This document shows, one piece after another, positions 1-10,086 of a stretch of 64,000 bases of DNA. The stretch's first letter is position 1. Every line of letters begins with the position of its first letter. Position numbers and translations under genes: made by a program. A model generated the notes under the pieces. That model searched no databases. It was not told where the DNA came from and was given only the letters and a program-made list of their open reading frames with translations. Location of the stretch: the NCBI GenBank assembly GCA_033063855.1, contig CP093829.1, positions 8,876,243 through 8,940,242 on the forward strand, given 5' to 3'. The stretch comes from Smittia aterrima. Its lineage: Eukaryota; Arthropoda; Insecta; Diptera; Chironomidae.

Positions 1-1429
1 GACTCGAAAGTATTTTATCGAAAAATTTGTCTAAGTAAATGTTTTGAATGCTTGAATAAAAAATTCTTAAGAAAGTTAAGAAAGTTCTTTAGACAATGAA
101 TTGTTGTTTTATTTCATTTTGACGACGAGCCGTTGAGAATAAAAAATTCAAATTTCAAAAAGTTGAAACATCTGATCGTGATCAGAAAAGATTTTGTGAT
201 TCGTGAATTTTATATTTTTCTAACTCAAACAAGCAATGGAAATTTTCTATGGCTTTAAAGTTTGCCGCGTTTGTCTGACGCCAAGGTCAAAAGAGAAGGT
301 ATCGACTTTGTTCAGCGAAAAAGCTGAGAAATTCCTGAAAGTTGGGGGAGTCGATGTAAGTTTATTATTTTGATCGATTTAAAATAACTAAATAATAATT
401 CTCTAGGTTCGTAAAGATGAAAACAAGTTCGAAGCAGTAATCTGCGATAGCTGTTGGCTCAACCTGACGAAAATTGGGAAGTTTATCGAGAACATCAATC
501 GATCGTTCAAAAATTGGAATGATTTTGGGAAGAAATTGCCAGAAACTTTCGATAGCTCACATGAGAAGGAAGATTTTGGTCATTTCCGCTTGGTTTGTCG
601 ATGTTGTTCAATGTTTTTACAAGTCACTCAATTAAAGATGATGAGTGAATCCACAACTAAGCAATTAAAGAAACTTTCGGGTGTTGATGTAAGTTTTTCA
701 TTTTCTAACATTCGACCAATTACTAATTGTTCCCTACAGGTTCGAGCTGAAGGTTTGAGTTCAAGACTCGTTTGTGAGAAATGCTCGAAGCTACTTGAGG
801 AATCTGTGATCATCAGAGTAAATATTAAAAACGCAGAAACATTCTATTTTACCGACCGACGTTCGTTTCGAGAAGGATCAGGACAAACAGAAAGTAAAGG
901 CGATAATGAAAATGCAGTCTCAACATTGAAAGCTGATTACGCAGGAAATTCTAAGAAAACGGATGGTCAAACAAGCTCAAAGAAACAATCGACAATTAAG
1001 AAATTCGAATGCGAAATCTGTAGCAACTCTTATTCGCGCAAAGGAGGCCTAAAAGAACACATCAACACCGTTCACAATAAAATGAGACCATTTCATTGCG
1101 ATCTCTGTGAATATTCAACAACCACGAAAGGAAAAATTGAAGATCACATCAATCGTCATCACAGTCAAACTCGTTTATTCAAATGTCCTTTCAATGGATG
1201 CTCAAAATCCTTCAAAATAAACAAAGATGTTAAACAGCATTTTTTAGTTCATTCTGGTAAGTTCATTCGTATTTTGATTTTAAATCTAAATAATTTCAAT
1301 TTAAAAATATTTTTAGATGTGAGACCGTTCGTCTGTGAGTGCGGAAAAGCTTTTAAGTCAAGAGCTACTCTATATCAACATCGAAGAAACAAGTTGAAGA
1401 AGATCAATGAAACAACCTCTTCAGACTAA
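1..1429 (+). repeat. Tandem duplication unit, left copy (gene plus 5' flank)
   Basis: The first base of the window, gactcgaaagtattttatcg, recurs at 1881. Homology to the right copy runs without a break through the 5' flank, all exons and all introns to the stop codon. Because the window begins inside homologous sequence, the true left edge may lie further left. Confidence 0.9.
236..1429 (+). CDS. Double-ZAD C2H2 zinc-finger protein, copy 1
   Basis: Four exons: 236-355, 407-688, 740-1256, 1317-1429, giving about 343 aa. The ATG at 236 was chosen because the ZAD Cys pair (VCRVCL) follows at once. Two ZAD modules are visible: VCRVCL with VICDSCW (residues about 9-60) and VCRCCS with VCEKCS (about 110-155). 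ZADs are arthropod zinc-binding dimerisation modules of nuclear transcription factors. Each ZAD is interrupted by an intron at the same place, after Gly-Val-Asp. A charged linker follows, then three C2H2 fingers (CEIC..H..H, CDLC..H..H, C-x4-C..H..H). A fourth unit, CECGKAF, has only one residue between its cysteines and no clear second histidine. Inferred role: sequence-specific DNA-binding regulator. Target unknown. No canonical AATAAA was seen close to the stop. Its sister gene follows immediately. Confidence 0.85.
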
Positions 1430-1880
1430 AGTGAATTTGTTTTAAAATCATAAAAGAAGAAACTTCATATCCACACAGAGATCTCCGTAGCAGTAAAACA
1501 ATCGATCCTTCACCCGCAGCGCGTAATCTTTCCATAGAAACTGCTAACTTCCAAAATATCCTTTCAGGATCAATGACAGATTCCAAAACTATTCGATGGG
1601 TGTTCTAGTTTAGGTTTAAAAATCGTTGAAGTTTAGAAAAGCGAGCAAAGATTTGACAAATTAGCAAAATTTCCTTTGCCAACTTAAAAGTCAATCAACT
1701 CAATGAAAAGAGTTTAATCGAAGTTGATGGAATTAAAACTTAGTTTTAGTTCGTTATTCATTCCAATTTTATTCGCATGACAATATTCGTCGTCTACATA
1801 AGACAGAGCAGCTCTAAGCTGATCGTTTTCCTCCATATCGGAAGAATCATCAAAGAAAAAAAAGTGAAAAACCTAACAGC
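1430..1880. other. Spacer between the zinc-finger copies
   Basis: About 450 bp with no convincing coding frame. It should hold the 3' UTR of copy 1 and sequence upstream of the right duplication unit. No repeat of it was seen after copy 2. Confidence 0.5.
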
Positions 1881-3305
1881 GACTCGAAAGTATTTTATCG
1901 AAAAATTTGTCTAAGTAAATGTTTTGAATGCTTGAATAAAAAATTCTTAAGAAAGTTAAGAAAGTTCTTTAGACAATGAATTGTTGTTTTCATTTCATTT
2001 TGACGACCAGCCGTTAAAAATCAAAAATTCAAATTTCAAAAAGTTGAAACATCTGATCGTGATCAAAAGATTTTGTGATTCGTGAATTTTATATTTTTCT
2101 AACTCAAACAAGCAATGGAAATTTTCTATGGCTTTAAAGTTTGCCGCGTTTGTTTGACGCCAAGGTCAAAAGTGAAGGTATCGACTTTGTTCAGCGAAAA
2201 AGCTGAGAAATTCCTGAAAGTTGGGGGAGTCGATGTAAGTTTATTATTTTGATCGATTTAAAATAACTAAATAACAATTCTCTAGGTTCGTAAAGATGAA
2301 AACAAGTTCGAAGCAGTAATCTGCGATAGCTGCTGGCTCAACCTGACGAAAATTGGGAAGTTAATCGAGAACTTCAATCGATCGTTCAAAAATTGGAATG
2401 ATTTTGGGAAGAGATTGCCAGAAACTTTCGATAGCTCACTTGAGAAGGAAGATTTTGGTCATTTCCGCTTGGTTTGTCGATGTTGTTCAATGTTATTACA
2501 AGTCACTCAATTAAAAATGATAAGTGAATCCACATCAGAGCAATTAAAGAAACTTTCGGGCGTTGATGTAAGTTTTTCATTTTGTAACACTCGACCAATT
2601 ACTAATTGTTCCTAACAGGTTCGAGCTGAAGGTTTGAGTTCAAGACTTGTTTGCGAGAGATGCTCGAAGCTACTTGAGGAGTCTGTGATCATCAGAGAAA
2701 ATATTGAAAACGCAGAAACATTCTATTTTACCGAGCGACGAAACGAAGAAGGCTCAGGACAAACAGAAAGTAAAGGCGATAATGAAAATGCAGTCTCGAC
2801 ATTGAAAGCTGATCACGCAGGAAATTCTAAGAAAACGGATGGTCAAACAAGCTCAAAGAAACAATCGACAATTAATAAATTCAAATGCGAAATCTGTAGC
2901 AAGTCTTATTCGCACAAAGGAAGCCTAACATACCACATCAACACCATTCACATTAAAATGAGACCATTTTACTGCGATCTCTGCGAATATTCAACACACG
3001 TGAAAGGAAGAATTGAAGATCACATCAATCGTCATCACAGTCAAACTCGTTTATTCAAATGTTCTTTCAATGGATGCTCAAAATACTTCAAAACAAACAA
3101 AGATGTTAAACAGCATTTTTTAGTTCATTCTGGTAAGTTCATTCGTATTTTGATTTTAAATCTAAATAATTTCAATTTAAAAATATTTTTAGATGTGAGA
3201 CCGTTCGTCTGTGAGTGCGGAAAAGCTTTTAAGTCAAGAGCTACTCTATATCATCATCGAAGAAACAAGTTGAAGAAGATAAATGAAACAACCTCTTCTG
3301 TCTAA
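1881..3305 (+). repeat. Tandem duplication unit, right copy
   Basis: Second copy of the unit starting at base 1, offset by about 1880 bp. Introns and 5' flank are nearly as similar as the exons, which points to a recent duplication. Similarity ends close to the stop codon. Confidence 0.9.
2115..3305 (+). CDS. Double-ZAD C2H2 zinc-finger protein, copy 2
   Basis: Tandem duplicate of the preceding gene, with exons 2115-2234, 2286-2567, 2619-3132 and 3193-3305, about 342 aa. All splice sites sit at the same positions, and exon 3 is one codon shorter (RRNEEGSG instead of RRSFREGSG). Both ZADs keep their cysteines (VCRVCL/VICDSCW and VCRCCS/VCERCS). The three C2H2 fingers and the CECGKAF unit are intact, but the finger helices differ from copy 1, mostly at base-contacting positions. 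AATAAA lies at about 3349, 44 bp after the stop. Presumably a nuclear DNA-binding factor with specificity shifted from copy 1. Both copies look functional: no frameshift or premature stop is seen in the spliced frame. Confidence 0.85.
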
Positions 3306-3523
3306 AATGATTTCCTTCATAAACTTTCTAAAAGTTTTCATGTCAAAGAATAAAAAAAGTTCTTCAGAAAATGAATTTTCGTGTTTTCTCTAACGTCCTT
3401 TCAGCTTTTGAAACGACTCATCCGATGAAAAAATTACAGTTATAATAAACACGAATTGGACGTAACAAACAAATCTATTTGGACGTACAAAGTTAAATTA
3501 TTAAATCTAACATCAATCGGATC

Positions 3524-6500
3524 ATGCTGAAAGTGAAAAGCAAAGAGAAAGTTTCTGATGAAGCTGCCACACTTAGATCGGCCATAAATGAAATGGCAAA
3601 GCTGAAAATCGCTGCCAACGGTGAGTTCATCGAAAAAATCAAAACATGCAAAATCACGCGAACTTTGTTATGAGATTCTTCAGAGAAATCTCAAGTTTCA
3701 ACGAAAGAGTTTCATTTCAAGAGTGATCTTCCGAAACTAGAAACCAAATCCTTTCATTTGGAGTCAGGTTCAGACTTGAAATCTTTTGAAAGATTTGTTT
3801 CAAATTTTTGTTTCCTTTTTTCTAGCTGAGGCAATCAAGGTTGTTAAAGTAGCCAAGAAGCGAAAAGCCAAGAAAGCTAAGACTGTAGAGATCAACTGCC
3901 AACAAGGTAAGTGTCGTGGCAAAAACTTTTTAATTTCGCAAAATGACGAAATTCTTTTAGTTTCGTCACAATCATCATCGAATGAGCATGATCCTGTCGT
4001 CAGCAGCAATGAATTTTTCTACAATTATAATCTTGGAGATGTCGAGAAAACAGCTCAGGAGGCTAAAGCAAAATCTGAAAGAACAAATTTTGGTAAGATT
4101 CATAAATCGATCAAATGATTTAAATTAATTGATTTCTTTTTAGCAAAAGTTGATTCAAAGACGAAATCTGAATCAGAAAAGGTTGATTCGAAGAACAAGA
4201 ATAAACGCGAACTGAAGAAGCTTAAAACTCCTTTAAATCAAATGCCGGGAAATCAGAGGAACCTAAGCGAAAGCTCAGTTGAGAGCACAGCTGTTCTCCT
4301 CGAGCGATTAAAACTTCTTCAAACTGGAAAACTCTCAAGCATTCAAAACAATCGCAACAATCCTCTACCAACTCCTAAGAAAATCATGAAGGAAGAGGAA
4401 ATTATGAGAAACAAGAGCGAAGTCCATCGACTCAATGAACAAATTCAACAGAAAATTGCAAGGCAGATTAAACCAAAACTTCGTCAAATCTTAAACGTCT
4501 CCAATATGCCAAACGGACTCGTTCAGGATAAAACATTGAATGGTCTTCGAACTCCGACTCAACATCAGACTGAACCAATTCTGAAAACGACAATTCACCA
4601 ACAAACGCGAATGGTTCCGATTGAGAAAACTCTTGTGCCTCTCTCGGCTGAGGAAAATGTTGAAATTTATCGATACACGAAGGACGATCTCTATCAACTG
4701 CAATCACTTGCAACATTTGAAATTGTTCCAAAGCTCAACGATTTAAAGATTTCTTCAACTCAATTGGACGACATGGATTTGCTGTTGTTGAAACTTTTGC
4801 AGACGGACAACAATGAAACGAGACAATCGCTGATCATGCAAGCAGCGGAAAAAAGAAAACTCATCACAAAAAATGGATCCACGGAATTCTCTTTCCGAAC
4901 AATGATTAAATTTGAACCGACTCAGAGCAAAGTCTCCAGAACTTTAAAAACTCCAACAAAATCATTCGACGCATTAACTTTGAAGGCAGCTGGAAAAAGC
5001 AATGAAGAGATTAATGAAATGGGTTATCAATATGAATTCATTTATTTGTTTGCTGATGTGCTCAAGGACCAAAATATGACGAACCAATCAATCGCTGACA
5101 TAGTGAAATATCTTTTAGATAACAATCAAGCTAAAATCATCGAAGGAGAAATTCGTGTGAACAGCAAGAATAACCAGGAGGCTTACGTTTCAAATGCGAA
5201 GTCAGCTCGAGACGTTTGCATTAACAAATTAATTCTCCGAAAACATTCATTCCACGGTGACTTCGTTAAAGTTTTAGTGAAGTGTTCAGATGTTGCTCCA
5301 GTCGAAGATGACTTAGACAGCTCAATTCAATCGGAGCCAGTATCGCCGAACAGAAACTTTGGGTGTGTACTTGAAGTTCTTGAAAAACGCCACAGTGGTC
5401 GAGTTATCGGATTTTTATCGCTCGGAAACAATCAAAAATTGAAGAAGAACTTAGTGTTCAATGTTCGTGACACAAGAGTTCCCAACCTTCGTATCAATCA
5501 AGATGTTATACCAAAGGATAGCGACATCTCTAACAAAACGTTGATGATTGCTGAGATTACGAGTTGGTTACATGATCAGCCGATTGGAAAGATTGTGCAA
5601 ATAATCGGAGAGAAAGGTCAACTCAAAGTTGAGAACGAAGCAATTCTACTTCAACACAATTTGAGTCCACAACCATTTGCACAAAGCATAATTGATCAAC
5701 TTCCAACTGAGCCGTTCACAATTCCAGCTGAAGAATTCATTTATCGACAAGATCTTCGCAAAAGTTGCATCTTTTCGATTGATCCTGAAACAGCTCGCGA
5801 TCTCGACGATGCTCTCAGTCTCGAAGTTCTTCCAAATGGAAATCTCTTAATTGGAGTTCACATTTCTGACGTCTCGTATTTCCTGAAAGAAAACTCTGAG
5901 CTCGATCTTATTGTGAAGGATAGAGCAACATCAATTTATCTCGTCGACAAAGTTTATCATATGCTGCCAGAGTCCTTGTGTATGCTCTGCTCTCTCCTTC
6001 CTGGAGCGGACAAAATGGCTTACAGTGTTTTCTGGGAAATGAATGCTGAGACTGCTGAGATCATCGACACGAAGTTCACTCGTTCCGTTATAAAATCTTG
6101 TGCAAAGCTTAGCTACGAGCACGCTCAGATGGTGATTGAGAATGAAAATAACGACTGGAGTAACCTTGAAGGTCAATTTCCTCAAATTCATAACGGATTC
6201 ACATTTGATGATGTTGCTAATGTTATCGTTAAACTGCAAAAGCTCGCAGTTATTTTGAGAAACAATCGAAAAGCAAACGGAGCGATAAAAATCGATCAAC
6301 CTAAAATCTCGTTTAGATTCGACAAAGACGATCAGCGAATGGAAGCGCCAGTGGATTTCTTCCAGTACGTCCAGAAAGACAGTAATCGTCTCATTGAAGA
6401 GTTTATGCTTCTCGCGAACATTTCCGTCGGTAAATTTATTTACGAGAAGTTCCCGAAAATCTCTTTGCTGCGACATCACGATCCTCCCAACGATGGAAGT

Positions 6501-7344
6501 CTTAAGAAACTGGTAAACACTCTGTCGAAGCATGGAATTGCTTTTGATTCCACTTCATCTTCATCAATTTCTGCGTCGATGGAGAGTTTGATCGCAAGTA
6601 CCAACGAAAGAGCTGGGATGAATGCAATTCTCAACATGATGGTGTCTAAAACAATGAGCAGAGCTCGTTACTTCTGTAGTGATATTGCGACGGAGAAAAA
6701 AGAGTTTTGGCATTACGCGCTCTCAATTCCCATCTACACTCATTTTACTAGTCCAATCCGCCGATACGCTGATGTCTTAGTTCATAGGTGAGCATAATAC
6801 CAAATCAAACGATGACAAAATATTATTCTTTTATTATCAGAGTTCTCAACGCTGCATTGGGTTACGAACCTGAGCCCACTTGTTCATCCGAAGAAGTTCA
6901 GAAAATGGCAAATGTCTGCAACGCTCAAAAATATTTAGCGAAACTTGCAGGCGACGATAGCGTGAATTTGTATTTTATGCAATTTCTTCAATCTCTTCAA
7001 TCAAAAACATTCGTCGCTGGAGTTCTTGGGATTTACGATTACAACTTGGAGGTTGTTTTGGTTGAGACTGGTCACGTTCTTAAGGTTTACTACAAGGTTT
7101 GCTATTTGAAAATATTTACTAAAGAGCTTTAAATATATTTGAGCTTTCAATTTTCATTTAGAATGTACAAGAAAGAGAAGAAATCATTATCAAGCCTTTC
7201 GCCGACCAATCGCCTCCTTACGTGGTCGTCTCATGGCCAAAGAGACACGCGATGAAAATTAAATTTGGCAGCGAGATTATCGTTAAAGTCGAAGTCTGCA
7301 AAGATAAGCTTATTGCAACGCGAATGTGCTTCAGTCAACAGTGA
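3524..7344 (+). CDS. Dis3l2: DIS3-like 3'-5' exoribonuclease 2
   Basis: Six exons: 3524-3620, 3826-3906, 3961-4092, 4144-6787, 6841-7096, 7162-7344, giving about 1130 aa. The product is an RNase II/RNB-family enzyme that degrades RNA processively from the 3' end. DIS3L2 members are cytoplasmic, act without the exosome and prefer uridylated RNAs. There is a Lys-rich N-terminus with no PIN domain (this separates it from DIS3), cold-shock-like regions at about residues 270-510, then the RNB domain. The RNB active-site motif SIDPETARDLDDALSLE has all four aspartates (about D649, D655, D657, D658). The closing motif FTSPIRRYADVLVHR spans the 6787/6841 splice, and an S1-like C-terminus follows. AATAAA is at 7381. 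The 54-bp intron at 3907-3960 has no stop and keeps frame if retained. Start choice at 3524 is moderately sure; the catalytic assignment is firm. Confidence 0.9.
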
Positions 7345-7620
7345 GTCTTGGTGAATGCAAATGAATTTCCTAGCCTTACAAATAAATTTTCTAGTAATCT
7401 GTAAATATGAAAATCGAATTAAAGTTGAATTTCTTATTTGAAAACTTTTTGATTTCCTTGAAAATTAATTTCTTATTAATTTTTTGAGTCAGCTTTGTTT
7501 TTGCTGATTGATAAGATATCGAATTATTTTATCAAACAAAGTCTTTATTAAAAGATTAAATTTTATTTTTCTAATGAAAAAGAATATTTTTCACAGAAAA
7601 CTTTCCCAGAGGTTCAAGTC

Positions 7621-8139
7621 TTATTCATTCTTTACGCATTCATTTTCGAATCGACTGAAAACTTCATTTTCCAAGCACTCGAAAAGAAGGCCTCTGCCTC
7701 TAACGCAGCCGACGAAATGAACATTGGAGCTGTAATGAGGTCTTGCGGCGAAGAAAACTCCTTCACAGATTTGGTCAAGAGTTGGTGGTGGCAGAGTAGT
7801 TGGAGCTTCTGTGGTAGTTGTAGTTGTTGTAGTTTCATATTCAGTCTCGCAAGTCTTATAATCTCCTGCAACGCACTGTGATTGCTCTGGATCGAAGATT
7901 TTTCCGTGGCCGCAATATCTTCTGGTTGGGATCGTGAGATAGCAAGCGTAGTAATATTGACATTTTGCGTGTGGTACTTTCTGTCCCCAGTAGAGTCCTT
8001 TGCAAGGATTGTCAGCGGATGCAAAGCTTAAGCAGCTCAAAGCAACTAACACGAAAATAATCGTTTGACCTGTGAATTTAATTTAAACTTTTAGACAAAA
8101 GAACTTCAACTTTTAAAAAGAATATTTTCAACCTTTCAT
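7621..8139 (-). CDS. Secreted peritrophin-A-type chitin-binding protein
   Basis: Two exons on the minus strand, 8139-8133 (ATGAAAG) and 8069-7621, giving 151 aa. The tiny first exon supplies Met-Lys and the first base of Gly, completing a typical signal peptide (MKGQTIIFVLVALSCLSFA). Domain 1 (about residues 25-77) has the six cysteines of a CBM14/peritrophin-A fold, with aromatic-rich CQYYYAC. A Thr-rich, mucin-like linker with eight consecutive Thr follows. Domain 2 (about 103-151) keeps only four cysteines and ends right after the fifth-position Cys. Expected role: extracellular chitin binding in the peritrophic matrix or cuticle. AATAAA on the minus strand lies at about 7562-7567. It converges with the upstream exonuclease gene (276 bp between stops). 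Confidence 0.88.
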
Positions 8140-8174
8140 CTTGTGAATGCTTTCGAAACCTTGCGATGAACAAA

Positions 8175-8212
8175 ACTGAAGAGCTAATGCGGAAAAATTC
8201 TGATTTTATCAA
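8175..8212 (-). promoter_or_regulatory. Core promoter of the chitin-binding gene (TATA-like plus Inr)
   Basis: Read on the minus strand, GATAAAAT at 8210-8203 stands 31 bp upstream of the A of TTCAGTT (A at 8177), a good match to the arthropod initiator TCAGT. This is the normal TATA-Inr spacing. It implies a 5' UTR of about 38 nt before the ATG at 8139. A second minus-strand TATA-like string (tatataagg, about 8609-8617) has no obvious initiator. Confidence 0.6.
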
Positions 8213-9610
8213 GATACGAACATGCAGTTAAAGCTATCTTGTAAAGATAGCAAAAAATGAAATCCTAAAATCTTCATTTCCTTCGAGAGCTTATCGAGAC
8301 ACAACGTAGAAAGATAACAAGTTCACGGCGATGAATGAAAAAAAATCTTTACGATTGAAATTAAAAGTTTGCATGCAAGCAAATGAAAAGAAAACTTTCG
8401 ATTTTATTTGAATTCTTTTTATTACCAATCAAACAAAGATCAACGTTTTAACATTTCGCTTGAGCATGAAGTTTAATGTTTAATGTAGCAGCGATCGCAT
8501 TCACTTACTCATCGATAAATCATTTTTCTGCTTTTGAAAAAAAGTTTCTTCAATTTTATTTTCAAGCTTTGATTGCATAAGACCGCATAAACAAGTTTGA
8601 CCATCGTCCTTATATACAAACCGATTGCTGATGCTTTTCTCATTGACGGTAAATCACATAAACTCAATTCAGTTTACACAATTGCACACATTCGTGTGGA
8701 TGACGTTTAATGAGCTAACAGACAAATAGGAGAAAGGTTTTCACAAACAGTTCGTCGAACTTGTCTCTCGAAAGAGCTTCATGTTCAAATCAACGATCGT
8801 TGCCGGCAAGTTTGAGGAAGCAGGAAGTTTTGCTTTATTGATTGGGTCAGTTAGCTCGCGGTTCAGATTTATTTGACTTGTCTGCTGAGCTTTATTGCAG
8901 CGTGAAGAAGTTTTTTTTTTTGATTATGAATTCGTCAAAACATTAAAAGATTTAAAGAAGCCACGTAAAGCGATTTCGAAATCATCACAAAAGCTTTTTG
9001 TTTACAGAAAATGCAAGCAAAAGATTGTTTTTGTGTTGATGGCTTTATTATCACGCAAAACGCTTCTCTCAGTCGTGGAATTTCATTTAACTTCAATCCC
9101 ACGTTTAGAAAGACTTTGATCACATGTCTTGATCTGATTAGAAATGAGCGACGACTTTCCATTGCGAACTTCTCCGAGGTCTGTGAACGAAGCCTTACTT
9201 CTATTCTATGTCGACTTCTTGTTGTTCACGTGACAGAGTCTTTGTGATTCCCAGGTTCGTTTGAAGAACAACGAAAAGTTCTCATTTGCATTAATAGACT
9301 GTTTTCTGATCTGTTTACAATTCACATTCAGGTGATATTTTTTTCGATTCTTCTTTCCTCTCCGTTCATAACAGTCTTTTGCAGCCGCTGTCATTCGCGT
9401 GTCTTGGTGTGAAGATCCATTTCTGGTGTTGACTTTGTTAATCAATTTTGTGACTTTTTGGGAAAGGAAACTTTTTCTCCCGAAGCTCAATCAAAGATTT
9501 TAAAATAATTAAAAATTATTGAATTTTCATTGGGCAACACGAAAAGCTCCAACACAACGACGTGTCTTGCGCAAAGCTAACGATCGTCGCCCCTCCATAG
9601 ATCGCAAACC
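8213..9610. other. Intergenic region between two divergent genes
   Basis: About 1.4 kb without a believable coding frame. The only short open frames overlap each other on both strands and lack family-like composition. Presumably contains upstream control sequence for the chitin-binding gene (left) and the Met/Pro/Gln-rich membrane protein gene (right). Confidence 0.4.
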
Positions 9611-9617
9611 AGTTTGT

Positions 9618-9683
9618 TATAAATAAACTGAAGTTGCTAGAAAAAGTTTCATTCGAGTAGTTTCATTTCCATCGTTTGGTTGA
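9618..9683 (+). promoter_or_regulatory. Core promoter: TATA, Inr and DPE-like element
   Basis: TATAAATA at 9618-9625 is followed 33 bp later by TCATTC (A at 9651), an arthropod-type initiator. GGTTGA at 9678-9683 then sits exactly at +28 to +33, where a downstream promoter element is expected (5 of 6 matches to RGWYVT). Transcription from here would give a roughly 435-nt 5' UTR before the ATG at 10087. Confidence 0.55.
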
Positions 9684-10086
9684 TGCACTTAGTGAGTGAC
9701 TTTTTTTGAATTTTGTTTTCTTCTGTGGCCGAATTTCTCGAATTTCATGTTTCCAAGAGAAGTTCCTCGAGATCAGAAAAATAATAAAAAGAAGGAGAAA
9801 AATATTTAAATTTCTACAATTCGTAATAAAGTGAAACTTTTTTACTTGCCACACAATTTCTGTCATTTTTCAATTTTCTTTTACTCTCCATATCTTTCAA
9901 GTCAAGAACTCAATTGCAAAAAGTAAAGTCCCAAGGAAAAGTTGTAGAAAAACACTTCGCGAGACAGAAAGAGAAAAAAAAGATTGTTGATTAAAAGTTA
10001 GTTTCTTATAATAAGCAAAAAAGTGTTGAGCAAAAAAATATTTGTAGAATTGAAACGACTACGACGAAAGAGCTGGGCTAATTAAA

